Assembly (NCBI RefSeq): GCF_013177675.1
Contig: NZ_CP042652.1
Span: forward strand, 744,001 to 808,000
DNA from: Arcobacter acticola
Lineage (GTDB): Bacteria; Campylobacterota; Campylobacteria; Campylobacterales; Arcobacteraceae
DNA length: 64,000 nucleotides
Direction of reading: 5' to 3'
The notes beneath the pieces were generated by a model that was given only the letters and a program-made list of their open reading frames with translations, ran no database searches and was not told the origin of the DNA. The position numbers and the translations under genes are program-made. Shown piece after piece: positions 16,145 through 25,843 of this stretch. Every line of letters begins with the position of its first letter. Within the stretch, counting starts at the first letter, position 1.

Positions 16145-17098
16145 TTATGGAATTGCAATTTTTTCTAAGATTTTTTGTATTACATCATCTACATTTATCT
16201 CTTTTGCCATTGCTTCATAAGATAAAATAATTCTATGTCTTAAAATATCTTTAGCAAGCATTGCTATATCAATTGGACTTACATAATCATTTCCTCTTAA
16301 ATATGCATTTGCTTTTACAGCTTTAAACATATCTATAGTGGCTCTAGGACTCGCACCAAAATGAATAATATCAACTAAATCATCTAGACCATAATTTTTT
16401 GGATTTCGTGAAGCATCAATAATATCAATAATATAATCTTCTAGTTCTTTATCAATATGAATATCTTTAACTTCTTTTTTTAATTCTTCTAAATCATTTT
16501 TATCTATTGCTTTATTTATTTGCTCAAAAGAGTTCATTGTAACTCTTTTTGCTATTTCATACTCTTGTTCTTTTGTATTATATGAAACAACAATTTTAAA
16601 CATAAATCTATCAAGTTGGGCTTCAGGTAAGCTATAAGCTCCTTCTTGTTCTATTGGATTTTGAGTAGCTAGAACTAAAAAAGGAGCTTCTATTTTAAAA
16701 GTATCATCAGCAATTGTAACTTGTCTTTCTTGCATTACTTCAAGCAAAGCTGATTGTACTTTTGCAGGTGCTCTATTTATCTCATCTGCAAGTAATAAAT
16801 TTGTAAAAATTGGACCTTTTTTGATTTTGAATTCACTCGTTTTCATATCAAATATTTGAGCACCAATAATATCACTTGGCAATAAATCAGGAGTAAACTG
16901 GATTCTTTTAAAATTTAAATCAATGGCAAGAGCAACAGCTTTTACAGTTGTAGTTTTAGCTAAACCTGGAACTCCTTCTAGTAATATATGTCCAGATGTT
17001 AAAAGTCCAATTAAAATGGAATTTACCATTTCTTCTTGTCCTATAACACCTTTTGCTATTTCTTCTTTTAATTTATTTATCTTTTCACGAGAATTCAA
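16145..17098 (-). CDS. MoxR-family AAA+ ATPase
   Basis: This 317-residue AAA+ protein is likely a hexameric chaperone-like ATPase. The Walker A variant GVPGLAKTTT (about 40-49), Walker B LLADEINRAP, sensor 1 LATQNPIEQEGAYSLPEAQLDRF, and the GASPRA arginine of sensor 2 are all present. It is the first gene of a four-gene operon with DUF58, DUF4381-like and VWA genes and no gap over 3 bp. Its 5' region (17099-17201) is shared with the divergent rpsB promoter. Confidence 0.95.
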   Translation of the reverse strand: MNSREKINKLKEEIAKGVIGQEEMVNSILIGLLTSGHILLEGVPGLAKTTTVKAVALAIDLNFKRIQFTPDLLPSDIIGAQIFDMKTSEFKIKKGPIFTNLLLADEINRAPAKVQSALLEVMQERQVTIADDTFKIEAPFLVLATQNPIEQEGAYSLPEAQLDRFMFKIVVSYNTKEQEYEIAKRVTMNSFEQINKAIDKNDLEELKKEVKDIHIDKELEDYIIDIIDASRNPKNYGLDDLVDIIHFGASPRATIDMFKAVKANAYLRGNDYVSPIDIAMLAKDILRHRIILSYEAMAKEINVDDVIQKILEKIAIP

Positions 17099-17201
17099 TT
17101 AATATCCTTTTACTTTTCTGGCATGATTTTATCTAATTACTTATAAATTATATTTTAATAGATAAATATTCCTATTAAACTAAGATTAAACTTAACTCAG
17201 A

Positions 17202-17207
17202 TATAAT
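17202..17207 (+). promoter_or_regulatory. -10 box of rpsB promoter
   Basis: TATAAT lies 135 bp before the rpsB ATG, predicting a start near 17214 and a leader of about 128 nt. No clear -35 is present. Confidence 0.55.
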
Positions 17208-17213
17208 CACGGC

Positions 17214-17305
17214 TCTAATTTTAATTAGAACCTCACATGTATCAATCCTTGTACGGGTTGTGACCAAAGAAATTTGGACATTAAGGGATACAGAGGCAAA
17301 ACCCT
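17214..17305 (+). ncRNA. Structured rpsB mRNA leader, candidate autoregulatory element
   Basis: The leader folds into several helices. A 5' hairpin pairs TCTAAT (17214-17219) with ATTAGA (17224-17229). An outer helix joins CCTC + TGTATC (17231-17234, 17238-17243) to GATACA + GAGG (17287-17296), with a 3-nt bulge. Inside it, AATCC/GGGTT (17244-17248/17255-17259) forms a hairpin, and CCAAA-GAAA-TTTGG (17264-17277) forms a hairpin capped by a GNRA tetraloop. AGGG (17284-17287) could instead pair with CCCT (17302-17305). Ribosomal protein S2 represses rpsB-tsf through its leader in some bacteria, so S2 binding is a natural hypothesis. No known leader family was matched. Confidence 0.6.
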
Positions 17306-17341
17306 ATTACAAAAAATACAATTAATTCAAGGAGAATTACT

Positions 17342-18133
17342 ATGGTTACAATGAAAGACCTATTAGAATGTGGTGTACACTTCGGACACCAAACAAGAAG
17401 ATGGAATCCAAAAATGAAAAAATTCATTTTCGGTGTAAGAAAAAATATTTATATTATTGACTTACAAAAAACATTAAGATATTTCAGATATACATATAAT
17501 GTTGTTAGAGACAGAGCTGCTGAAGGTCAAACAATGATTTTCGTAGGTACTAAAAAACAAGCTAGCGAAGCAATCAAAAAAGCTGCTATTTCTTGTGGAA
17601 TGCCATATGTTAACCATAGATGGTTAGGTGGAATGTTAACTAACTTCGGAACAATTAAAAAATCAATTAGAAAATTAGAAATTATTAAAAAAATGAGAGA
17701 AGAAGGTCAATTAGATCTTTTAACTAAAAAAGAAGCTTTAATGCTTTCTAGAAAAGAAGAAAAATTAGAATTATACCTTGGTGGTATCAAAGAAATGCAC
17801 AAACTTCCAGATATGATGTTTGTTCTTGATGCTGTTAAAGAAAAAATTGCTATTGCTGAAGCTAGAAGATTAGGAATTACTGTTGTAGCTCCTTTAGATA
17901 CTAACTGTGATCCAGACGTAGTTGATTTACCAATTCCAGGTAATGATGATGCAATCAGATCAATTCACTTATTCTGCAACGAAATGGCTGCGGCAATGAA
18001 TGAAGGTAAAGCTGCATTAGCTGATGCAAATGGTGAAGATTTAGAGCCTGTGTCTCAAGAAGAGACTGAAGCGTTAATTGCTGAAGCTGTTGCTGAAGGT
18101 GATAACGAAGTAGTAGAAACAGAGGAAGTATAA
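17342..18133 (+). CDS. rpsB: 30S ribosomal protein S2
   Basis: This 263-residue S2 protein of the small subunit begins [30 protein letters not shown], the universal S2 start. It continues with [19 protein letters not shown] and LDTNCDPD...[11 protein letters not shown]. The C-terminal tail is acidic and alanine-rich. AAGGAG lies 7-8 bases before the ATG. Only two bases separate it from tsf, giving the widespread rpsB-tsf operon. The long structured leader probably controls expression. Confidence 0.98.
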   Translation: MVTMKDLLECGVHFGHQTRRWNPKMKKFIFGVRKNIYIIDLQKTLRYFRYTYNVVRDRAAEGQTMIFVGTKKQASEAIKKAAISCGMPYVNHRWLGGMLTNFGTIKKSIRKLEIIKKMREEGQLDLLTKKEALMLSRKEEKLELYLGGIKEMHKLPDMMFVLDAVKEKIAIAEARRLGITVVAPLDTNCDPDVVDLPIPGNDDAIRSIHLFCNEMAAAMNEGKAALADANGEDLEPVSQEETEALIAEAVAEGDNEVVETEEV

Positions 18134-18135
18134 TT

Positions 18136-19182
18136 ATGGCAGGAGCAACACCAAAATTAATTAAAGAATTAAGAGAAATGACTGGTGCAGGTATGCTTGA
18201 TTGCAAAAATGCACTTAACGAAACTGATGGTGATTTAGAAAAAGCGGTTCAAGCTTTAAGAGAAGCTGGACTTGGGAAAGCTGCTAAAAAAGCTGGAAAT
18301 GTTGCTGCTGAAGGTGTTGTTGCTGTTAAAGTTAACGATGATAACACTGTTGCAACTTTATTAGAATTAAATGCACAAACAGATTTCGTTGCTAAAAACC
18401 AAAACTTTTTAGATTTAACACAAGAAATTGTTTCTCATGCACAAGCTAATAACATTGCTGATGCTGAAGCTTTAGCTGCATCTACTATTAATGGTACAAG
18501 TTTTTCTGACTTTTTAAACGGAAAAATTGCAACAATTGGTGAAAACTTAGTTGCTAGAAAATTAACTTCAGTAACTGGTACTGTCGTTAATGGTTATGTT
18601 CATACAAACGGAAGAGTTGGAGTTTTATTAGCTGCAACTTGTGATGATGCTGTTAAAGAAAAAACAGCTACATTATTAAAATCATTAGCAATGCATGCAT
18701 CTGCTATGAAACCAACTGTTATTTCTTACACTGATTTAGATCCAGCATTTGTTGATTCTGAAAACAGAGCAATAGTTGCAGAAATTACAGCTGATAATGA
18801 CGAATTAAAAAGATTAGGAAAACCATTAAAGAAAATTCCTGAGTTTGTTTCTAAATCTCAGTTAACAGATGAAGCAATTGCAAATGCAAAAGCTAAATTT
18901 GAAGATGAATTAAGAGCAGCTGGAAAACCAGAAAAGATTTGGGCAAATATTATTCCTGGACAAATTGAGAGATATATCACTGATAATACTCAATTAGACG
19001 GAAGATTTGCATTATTATCTCAAGCTTATGTAATGGATGACAAAAAAACTGTTGAGCAAGCAATTGCTGACGTTGATGCATCTATTAAAATCACTGCTTA
19101 CGTAAGATTCGAACTTGGTGAAGGTATTGAGAAAGTAGAAGAAGATTTTGCAGCAGAAGTTGCAAAACAAATGGGTAAATAA
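18136..19182 (+). CDS. tsf: Elongation factor Ts
   Basis: This 348-residue nucleotide-exchange factor for EF-Tu has the N-terminal UBA-like domain (LIKELREMTGAGMLDCKNAL) and the EF-Tu-contacting TDFVAKN motif near residue 80. An insertion-containing C-terminal core makes it longer than the E. coli protein, as is normal in Campylobacterota. It follows rpsB by two bases and is separated from lolD by 46 bp without an obvious terminator, so read-through is possible. Confidence 0.97.
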   Translation: MAGATPKLIKELREMTGAGMLDCKNALNETDGDLEKAVQALREAGLGKAAKKAGNVAAEGVVAVKVNDDNTVATLLELNAQTDFVAKNQNFLDLTQEIVSHAQANNIADAEALAASTINGTSFSDFLNGKIATIGENLVARKLTSVTGTVVNGYVHTNGRVGVLLAATCDDAVKEKTATLLKSLAMHASAMKPTVISYTDLDPAFVDSENRAIVAEITADNDELKRLGKPLKKIPEFVSKSQLTDEAIANAKAKFEDELRAAGKPEKIWANIIPGQIERYITDNTQLDGRFALLSQAYVMDDKKTVEQAIADVDASIKITAYVRFELGEGIEKVEEDFAAEVAKQMGK

Positions 19183-19228
19183 TCATAGTTTAACAACTGT
19201 GTAAATATATAAATAAAAGGAAAATGTA

Positions 19229-19912
19229 ATGAGTGAAGCTAACAAAATGGATGAGCTCATTGCAGATGACCTTTTACTTCAAGCTAAAAATCTATCTCAT
19301 AAGTTCGATTATGAACTTTTCAACGATATAAACTTATCTCTTTTAAAAAAAGAATCAATTGCAATCATAGGAATGAGTGGTAGTGGAAAATCTACTTTAC
19401 TTAATGTACTGTCTTCCCTTTTAAAGCCATCAGCAGGAAGTGTTGTTTTTAAAAGTAAAGATATCTATGCACAAAAGCAAAGTGAACTATTAAAAATTAG
19501 AAGAGATGATTTTGGTATAATATTTCAAGCACATTATTTATTTAGAGGATTTTCAGCAATTGAGAATCTGGAAATTGCTACTTTATTAAGTAGTGAAGAA
19601 ATTGATAAAGATTTATTAAAAGAATTAAATATAGATTATGTAATAAATCAAGGGGTTGGTGAACTAAGTGGTGGTCAACAGCAACGATTATCAATAGCAA
19701 GAGTAATGACAAAAAAACCAAAAATCATTTTTGCAGACGAACCAACTGGAAACTTGGATAAAGATACTGCAAAAATCGTTATGGATACATTATTTAAATA
19801 TATTAAAAATAATGATGCAGGATTAATATTAGTAACTCATGAGTATGAATTAGCCATGAGATGTGATAAAGTATATAAATTAGAAGAATTGAAATTGCAG
19901 GAGATTAAGTGA
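19229..19912 (+). CDS. lolD: LolD-type ABC transporter ATP-binding protein
   Basis: This 227-residue ATPase of the LolD/MacB/FtsE group probably powers release of outer-membrane lipoproteins with a LolC/E partner encoded elsewhere. Walker A is GMSGSGKSTL, the Q-loop is FQAHYLFRGFSAIENL, the signature is LSGGQQQR, and Walker B is IIFADEPTGNLD with H-loop VTHE. The pattern is typical of this group, but the absence of a neighbouring permease means the exact substrate is inferred. It ends in an overlap with the next gene (GTGA). Confidence 0.82.
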   Translation: MSEANKMDELIADDLLLQAKNLSHKFDYELFNDINLSLLKKESIAIIGMSGSGKSTLLNVLSSLLKPSAGSVVFKSKDIYAQKQSELLKIRRDDFGIIFQAHYLFRGFSAIENLEIATLLSSEEIDKDLLKELNIDYVINQGVGELSGGQQQRLSIARVMTKKPKIIFADEPTGNLDKDTAKIVMDTLFKYIKNNDAGLILVTHEYELAMRCDKVYKLEELKLQEIK

Positions 19913-20760
19913 ATTTATTATTGGTATGTGAAACAACAATAATTGAGCACATTTTTACTTTAGTTTGTAAAAGATTAAATATTAAATTAACTACGCAAAG
20001 AAATACTAATATAACTCAAAAATTTGACTTAATTGTAATTGATCAAAATTTTGTTGATGATAAATTTAATTTAATCAAGCAATATTCAAGAAAATTAGGA
20101 GCTATTAGCTCAGAAGAACTACCTTTTGATAAAGCAAGAGATTTCATAATTCCTAGACCATTTTTACCTACTAAACTAGAAGCTATGATAATTGAGCAAA
20201 TCAAATATATCAAAGAAGAAAAAGAAGAAGAAAGTTCTAATAATAGAATTTCTTTTGCTAAAAATTCTTATGAAGAAGATGAAGAAGTAACAGTCCCTGT
20301 AGTTAAATATATTGATTCTTTAGATGAAAAAGAAAAAGAGTATGTTCAAGTAAAAGAATCTAAATCTCATAATCAAAATACTTATGATGAAGATGATTAC
20401 GAAGATGAAGATGAAAGTATAGTTCATTTACAAACTTTAAAAACAGGTGGTATTTTAGATCATGGAGAGTTAAGTAAAATAAATGATATTTTACGTGAAG
20501 ATAATATTCAAAATGAAATAAACTTAGAAAAAAGTGACTGGAAAGATATCTCTGCCATAATAGATGATGCTTTAGCAGAAGTTAAAGAATATGAATTTGA
20601 TTTAACTACTGTAGTTCCTACAAAGCCATATAACTTAGTATTAAGTAATTTTAGTATTAATGAATTAAGACCATTGTTGGAAAAATTTGACCAATCAGTT
20701 ATTGATAAACTTTCAAGTGGTGAAACGGTAAATGTAAAAATGAGTTTAAAGGAAAAATAA
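19909..20760 (+). CDS. Pseudo-receiver protein with acidic linker, function unknown
   Basis: This 283-residue protein starts at a GTG that overlaps the lolD stop. Residues 1-100 read like a degenerate CheY fold: hydrophobic strand MNLLLVCETT, KFDLIVIDQNF at the phospho-acceptor strand, and FIIPRPFLPTKLEAMI at the usual K-P-F position. However, the acidic pocket is missing and the key lysine is Arg. A charged linker follows (DEDDYEDEDES near 160-170), then a conserved-looking C-terminal segment. It sits directly before gmk with no gap. I do not recognise a family. Confidence 0.75.
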   Translation: MNLLLVCETTIIEHIFTLVCKRLNIKLTTQRNTNITQKFDLIVIDQNFVDDKFNLIKQYSRKLGAISSEELPFDKARDFIIPRPFLPTKLEAMIIEQIKYIKEEKEEESSNNRISFAKNSYEEDEEVTVPVVKYIDSLDEKEKEYVQVKESKSHNQNTYDEDDYEDEDESIVHLQTLKTGGILDHGELSKINDILREDNIQNEINLEKSDWKDISAIIDDALAEVKEYEFDLTTVVPTKPYNLVLSNFSINELRPLLEKFDQSVIDKLSSGETVNVKMSLKEK

Positions 20761-21381
20761 TTGATAGAAGAAAAAAAAGGCGCAATATTAATTCTTTCAG
20801 GACCTAGTGGTTGTGGAAAATCTACACTATTAAAAGAAGTGTATAAAGATATAAGTGATTACTATTTTTCAATATCAACTACAACAAGAGCACCTAGAAC
20901 TGGTGAGCAAAATGGTGTAGATTATTTTTTTGTAACAAAAGAAGAGTTTGAAAAAGATATAAAGAATGATGATTTTTTAGAGTATGCAAAAGTTCATGAT
21001 AACTATTATGGGACTTCATTAAAACCTATTAATAAAGCCTTAGAAGAGGGGAAATTAGTTATATTTGATATTGATGTGCAAGGGCATGAAATAGTAAGAA
21101 ATAAACTTGATTCTATTGTAACATCTGTATTTATTACTACTCCTTCTTTGAAAGTATTAGAAGAAAGACTAAATGCTAGAAATACTGATAGCAGTGATAT
21201 TATTGAAAAAAGAATTAAAAATGCTAAGGGTGAGGTTGAATTTTTCCAAGATTATGATTATTTGATAATAAATGATAATTTAGAAATTGCTGCTAAAGAG
21301 TTAGTTTGTATTGCAAATATCACAAGAATAAAAACTAAACTTTATGAAAAAGACAAAATTATATCAAATTGGCTAAACTAG
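20761..21381 (+). CDS. gmk: Guanylate kinase
   Basis: This 206-residue cytosolic kinase phosphorylates GMP to GDP. The P-loop is LSGPSGCGKSTL (about 12-23), the GMP-binding motif is STTTRAPRTGEQNGVDYFFV, and FIDIDVQG-like IFDIDVQGHEIV precedes the lid. Start is TTG, immediately after the TAA of the previous gene, so translation is probably coupled. The convergent phosphodiesterase ends two bases after its stop. Confidence 0.96.
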   Translation: MIEEKKGAILILSGPSGCGKSTLLKEVYKDISDYYFSISTTTRAPRTGEQNGVDYFFVTKEEFEKDIKNDDFLEYAKVHDNYYGTSLKPINKALEEGKLVIFDIDVQGHEIVRNKLDSIVTSVFITTPSLKVLEERLNARNTDSSDIIEKRIKNAKGEVEFFQDYDYLIINDNLEIAAKELVCIANITRIKTKLYEKDKIISNWLN

Positions 21382-21382
21382 C

Positions 21383-23005
21383 CTATTTGACATTATCATA
21401 ACTTAAAGGTCTATCGAAATAGTAACCTTGACAATAATCTATATTTAACTCTTTTATTTTATTATAAATATCCTCATTTGATACATATTCAGCAACTGTT
21501 TTAACTTTGAACTCTTTAGAGAAGTTTGCTATTGTATTTACAATTATTTCTAAATCTTTTGAAGTTGTGATTTTTTCAATTAATGAACCATCAATTTTAA
21601 CGAAATCAATATCAAGCAATGTTAGCAAATTGAAGTTTGAATATCCAGCTCCAAAGTCATCAACTCCTACAATACAATCAAATTTTTTGATTTCACTAAT
21701 AAATCTTGAAACTTCGTTAAAATCAGAAATTTCTTCTGATTCAAGTATTTCAAACTCTAAAAACTTTGTATATTCTTTATGTTGTTCTAATATTTCATAT
21801 ATGAATGTTGTTGTTTCTTCATTTGCGATATCATCAAAAGAAATATTAACAGATACTCTTTTATTTTTATTTTTAATTAATTTAAAAGCATCTTGAATTA
21901 CAATTTTGATTATATTTGGATAAAGTTTAGTTTTTTTAGCAACATTTATAAAATTGTATGGAGCTATTTCAACTCCATCTTTTGTTATGTATCTTATTAA
22001 GGCTTCATATTTATGTATAACTTTTGTGTTTGTATCTACAATTGGTTGAAAATATGCTTGAAATAGATTTTCTCTAAACCCAATTTTTAATTGTTTCACC
22101 CATTTTATATTTTCTTCAAAAGATTGTTGAATTTTAAATGATTCATTATAAATCATAATTCTTTGAAGTTTAGTTCTTGCATAATTAATTACCCTTTGTG
22201 AGTATTTAAATGCTCTTGCACCATCCCCCTGTGCTATTCCTATTGTTATATTTATATCAATTTCATCTTCTTCTATTAATAAAGATTCTTTTTCAATTTT
22301 ATCAGCAAATGCTTTACATAAATTATAAAATTCATCTACATCTTTATTATTTTGTTTTGCAACAATAGCAAATTTATCAGCTTCCATTCTATAAACAAAA
22401 TATTCATTATCTGAAAAATAGTTTTTTATTTTACTTGCCAATTCATAAAGAATTGTATCTCCAATTTTTTCACCAAAAAGGTCATTTATAGTTGAAAACT
22501 CATCTACATCAAGAAGTGCCATTAAATCAATATTGTTTTCACTTAAATCTTTTTTTAATTTATTTCTATTTGGAAGATTTGTTAGGGTATCTGTATATAA
22601 ATCTTTTAATTCATGATAGATTAAAGATTGAGACATTACTTGTAAAAGTTTTGCAATATCAATAGGTTTTAATACATATTTATCAATACCTATATCAATA
22701 GCTTCAAGTAAGTATTCTTTATTTGAAAATGCTGTTGCTACGATAATGGGAATATTAATATTAATTTTTTTAATCTCTTTTACCATGTCTAACCCATTCA
22801 TTACAGGCATATTTACATCTGTAATAATTAAGTCTATTTCATTTTCATGGGCTTTAAATAATTCTAATCCTTCTTGGCCATTTTGTGCAACATATTGCTT
22901 TTTTGTAAAACCTTTTAGTATTTGATGAGTAACTTCTCTTAAGTCTTTTTCGTCTTCGGCATATAAAATAGTTATATTTTTTAGTATTGAAATATTATTT
23001 ATCAT
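21383..23005 (-). CDS. Receiver-GGDEF(degenerate)-EAL c-di-GMP phosphodiesterase
   Basis: This 540-residue response regulator has a receiver domain (about 1-125, phospho-acceptor Asp in LIITDVNMPVMNG), a GGDEF domain whose signature is degraded to MEADKF, and a C-terminal EAL domain (about 300-535). The EAL domain keeps the catalytic residues I can place: YEALIR, VSVNIS, VDDFGAGYSNF, FVKIDGSLI and VAEYV. It is therefore predicted to degrade c-di-GMP, with the GGDEF part possibly acting as a GTP sensor. No partner kinase is adjacent. Confidence 0.9.
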   Translation of the reverse strand: MINNISILKNITILYAEDEKDLREVTHQILKGFTKKQYVAQNGQEGLELFKAHENEIDLIITDVNMPVMNGLDMVKEIKKININIPIIVATAFSNKEYLLEAIDIGIDKYVLKPIDIAKLLQVMSQSLIYHELKDLYTDTLTNLPNRNKLKKDLSENNIDLMALLDVDEFSTINDLFGEKIGDTILYELASKIKNYFSDNEYFVYRMEADKFAIVAKQNNKDVDEFYNLCKAFADKIEKESLLIEEDEIDINITIGIAQGDGARAFKYSQRVINYARTKLQRIMIYNESFKIQQSFEENIKWVKQLKIGFRENLFQAYFQPIVDTNTKVIHKYEALIRYITKDGVEIAPYNFINVAKKTKLYPNIIKIVIQDAFKLIKNKNKRVSVNISFDDIANEETTTFIYEILEQHKEYTKFLEFEILESEEISDFNEVSRFISEIKKFDCIVGVDDFGAGYSNFNLLTLLDIDFVKIDGSLIEKITTSKDLEIIVNTIANFSKEFKVKTVAEYVSNEDIYNKIKELNIDYCQGYYFDRPLSYDNVK

Positions 23006-23119
23006 TATTAAGTCTCTCTCTAAAATTATTAAGATATAATATCATAATTAAGCATAATAACAAACTCAAAATTATTAATTAAAAAAAGAAGTAATTTTAT
23101 TGTTAATCCAGGAGTGTTT

Positions 23120-25558
23120 TTGTCGAAAGTAAAGTGTAATCATTGTCATTTAGAGTTTTCAAAAGATGTTATGATAATAGAAGAAAATTTGAATTTTTGT
23201 TGTAAAGGTTGCCAAGGTGTTTATCATTTGTTAAAAGATGATGGCTTGGACTCTTTTTATGATAAGCTTGGAAATAAAACTATAGCACCACCTATAAAGC
23301 TTGATAATGATGATATTAGTAAATTTGATTCTTTAAACTTCTTAGACAATTATGTAAGTTCTACAAAAGAGGGTTTCTCCCAAATTGATTTGATAATAGA
23401 GGGAATTCATTGTGCCGCTTGTGTTTGGTTAAATGAAAAAATATTACATGATACAAAAGGTATTGTTGAAGCAAATATAAATTTTACTACAAATAAAGCC
23501 CGAATAGTTTGGGATAATGAAAAATTAAAACTATCAGAAATCATTTTAAAAATCAGATCAATTGGCTATAATGCTTATGCTTATGATTCAAGTATTGCAG
23601 ATCTTCAAGCTTCGAAAGCTAAAAGAGATTATTCTATTCGTATGATGGTTGCAGTAATTGCAAGTATGAATATAATGATGTTAAGTGTTGCTAAATATAC
23701 TGGATTTTTTACAGGAATTTCTGCTGAAGTAAAACATATGATTCATATAGGTGAGTTTCTTCTTTCAACACCTGTTTTATTTTATAGTGGATGGATTTTT
23801 TATAAGGGTGCTTATTATGGATTAAAAAACCGTATGTTAAATATGGATTTTTTAGTTTCTTTTGGTGCAACATTAACATATATTTATTCTTTATTTATTC
23901 TATTTGGAGCAAAAGGCGAGAGTTACTTTGATTCTGTTGCTATGATTATCACTTTTGTTCTTGTTGGAAAATATTTAGAAGTAATAGGGAAAAAATCAGC
24001 TGTTGATACACTTGATAAAATAAAATCAAGCTTACCTTTAGAAGCTGTTGTTATAACAAAAGAGGGTAAAAAAACACTTGCACTAAATAGTATATCTTTA
24101 GGTGATATTGTTGAAATAAAAGCAGGTGAGAAAGTACCTGTTGATGGTAAAATTCTTATAGGTGAGGGTTCTTTTGATGAATCAACACTAACCGGTGAAT
24201 CAATTCCTGTTTATAAAAAAAGAGATGATTTAGTTTATAGTGGAACTATCAATATGGATTCTTTAATTCAATTTGAAGTTACTAAAAGTTTTAAAAATTC
24301 TACATTTTCATCTATTGTGGCACTTCTAGAAGATTCATTAAATTCAAAACCAAAAATACAAACAAAAGCTGCTCAAATATCAAAAGGTTTTTCAATTACA
24401 ATTTTGTCTTTATCTTTACTTACTTTTTTAGTTTGGTATTTTATGGGAATAGATTTAGGTTTTGATTATGCAGGAACTAATCACTTTGAAAAATCATTTA
24501 TCGTTGCAATTTCTGTAATAGTTATCGCTTGTCCTTGTGCTTTGGCCCTTGCAACTCCAATGGCTAGTTTAATAGGTATCTCAGAACTTGCAAAAAGAGG
24601 TTTATTATTTAAAGAAGCGAAGTTTATAGAAACTCTTGCCGTTGCCAATACGGTAGTTTTTGATAAAACAGGAACTTTAACAAAGGGTGAATTAAATGTA
24701 GTAAAAGCTAATATTTTAGATGATAATATTCATAAGATAAATCTTTTATATTCACTTTTGGATGCTTCAACTCATCCTGTTAGTATTTCAATTAAAAAAT
24801 ATTTAGTGTCTAAATATGATTTAGAAAGTAAAAATCTTTTAAGTGTAAAAAATATTGAAGCAAAGGGAATGAGTGCAATTTATGAGAATTTTGAAGGTAA
24901 ATCTTTTGAGTTATTAGGTGGAAATATTGAGCTATTAAAACAAAATGATATTAACTATGCATTTGATTCTAATAAAACAGTATATTTATTTGCAATTAAT
25001 AAAAAAGTAATAGCAAGTTTTGAGCTTGAAGATGAGATAAAAGATAATGCAAAAGAGTTAATTTCATTTTTACAAAATAAAAATATTGATATTATAATGC
25101 TAACAGGAGATAATGAACAAGTTGCTTCAAGAATAGCAAAACAATTAAATATTAGTAAATACTTTTCTACTCAAACACCAGTTTCAAAAGCAGAGTATAT
25201 TAAACAATTGAAAAAAGAGAATAAAACAGTTGTTATGGTGGGTGATGGAGTAAACGATAGTGTTGCTTTAGGAAATGCAGATGTAGCAGTTGCTATGGGA
25301 AATTCAGCTGGAGTTTCACTTGCAGTTTCTGATATAGTTTTATTAAATTCAACACTTAGTTCATTACAAGAAGCTTTTGTTATATCAAGTAAAACATATA
25401 AGTTTATAAAACAAAATTTGGGCTTATCGATTATTTATAATGCAGTGACAATACCTTTAGCAATGGCAGGTTATGTTATTCCTTTAGTTGCTGCATTATC
25501 AATGAGTTTAAGTTCACTAATGGTTGTATTAAATTCTCTTAGAATAAAAATGAAATAG
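23120..25558 (+). CDS. ccoI: Copper-transporting P-type ATPase for cbb3 oxidase (CcoI/FixI)
   Basis: This 812-residue inner-membrane P1B ATPase supplies copper during cbb3-type cytochrome oxidase assembly. It has N-terminal cysteine clusters (CNHCH, CCKGC) and a heavy-metal domain (GIHCAAC). The transmembrane metal site is IACPCALALATP. STLTGES, DKTGTLTKGE, the HP motif (STHPVSI), and GDGVNDSVALGNADV are also present. I chose the TTG at 23120, which has AGGAG at ideal distance; a GTG at 23114 overlaps that site. The CcoS gene follows 10 bp later, confirming the cbb3 link. Confidence 0.93.
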   Translation: MSKVKCNHCHLEFSKDVMIIEENLNFCCKGCQGVYHLLKDDGLDSFYDKLGNKTIAPPIKLDNDDISKFDSLNFLDNYVSSTKEGFSQIDLIIEGIHCAACVWLNEKILHDTKGIVEANINFTTNKARIVWDNEKLKLSEIILKIRSIGYNAYAYDSSIADLQASKAKRDYSIRMMVAVIASMNIMMLSVAKYTGFFTGISAEVKHMIHIGEFLLSTPVLFYSGWIFYKGAYYGLKNRMLNMDFLVSFGATLTYIYSLFILFGAKGESYFDSVAMIITFVLVGKYLEVIGKKSAVDTLDKIKSSLPLEAVVITKEGKKTLALNSISLGDIVEIKAGEKVPVDGKILIGEGSFDESTLTGESIPVYKKRDDLVYSGTINMDSLIQFEVTKSFKNSTFSSIVALLEDSLNSKPKIQTKAAQISKGFSITILSLSLLTFLVWYFMGIDLGFDYAGTNHFEKSFIVAISVIVIACPCALALATPMASLIGISELAKRGLLFKEAKFIETLAVANTVVFDKTGTLTKGELNVVKANILDDNIHKINLLYSLLDASTHPVSISIKKYLVSKYDLESKNLLSVKNIEAKGMSAIYENFEGKSFELLGGNIELLKQNDINYAFDSNKTVYLFAINKKVIASFELEDEIKDNAKELISFLQNKNIDIIMLTGDNEQVASRIAKQLNISKYFSTQTPVSKAEYIKQLKKENKTVVMVGDGVNDSVALGNADVAVAMGNSAGVSLAVSDIVLLNSTLSSLQEAFVISSKTYKFIKQNLGLSIIYNAVTIPLAMAGYVIPLVAALSMSLSSLMVVLNSLRIKMK

Positions 25559-25568
25559 GATTATAAAA

Positions 25569-25832
25569 ATGATAGATGATACTTTGTTTTTTATGTTAAT
25601 TGTTGGAATTATAATTTCAGCAGGATTATTACTGATTTTTGTTTGGGCAGCAAAAAGTGGTCAGTTTGATGACTCTAATAAAATAGTAAATGGATTATTA
25701 TTTGATAGTACAGAAGATTTAAATGATGCTATTAATAAAGATAAAAATTCAAAAGAAGCAAAAGAAAATAAAATTAAAAGTGAAAAAGAAAATAGCAAAG
25801 AAGAGAAAAAAGTTAGTCAAAAAATTGACTAA
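25569..25832 (+). CDS. ccoS: cbb3-type oxidase assembly protein CcoS
   Basis: This 87-residue protein has one N-terminal membrane helix (about 6-28) ending in the CcoS hallmark FVWAAKSGQFDD, then a lysine/glutamate-rich cytoplasmic tail longer than usual. CcoS is needed for cofactor insertion into cbb3 oxidase. It follows ccoI by 10 bp, the standard order. Confidence 0.92.
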   Translation: MIDDTLFFMLIVGIIISAGLLLIFVWAAKSGQFDDSNKIVNGLLFDSTEDLNDAINKDKNSKEAKENKIKSEKENSKEEKKVSQKID

Positions 25833-25837
25833 CTTTT
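25808..25837. terminator. Bidirectional terminator between ccoS and cytochrome c
   Basis: AAAAGTTAGTCAA (25808-25820) pairs with TTGACTAACTTTT (25825-25837) around four A. The stem includes the ccoS stop codon. It has A-rich and T-rich flanks on the proper sides for both convergent genes. Confidence 0.75.
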
Positions 25838-25843
25838 AAGGAA

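Noticed and set aside
21383-23005. Active diguanylate cyclase in the receiver-GGDEF-EAL protein
   Set aside because: The GGDEF signature reads MEADKF, so only the EAL half is expected to be catalytic.
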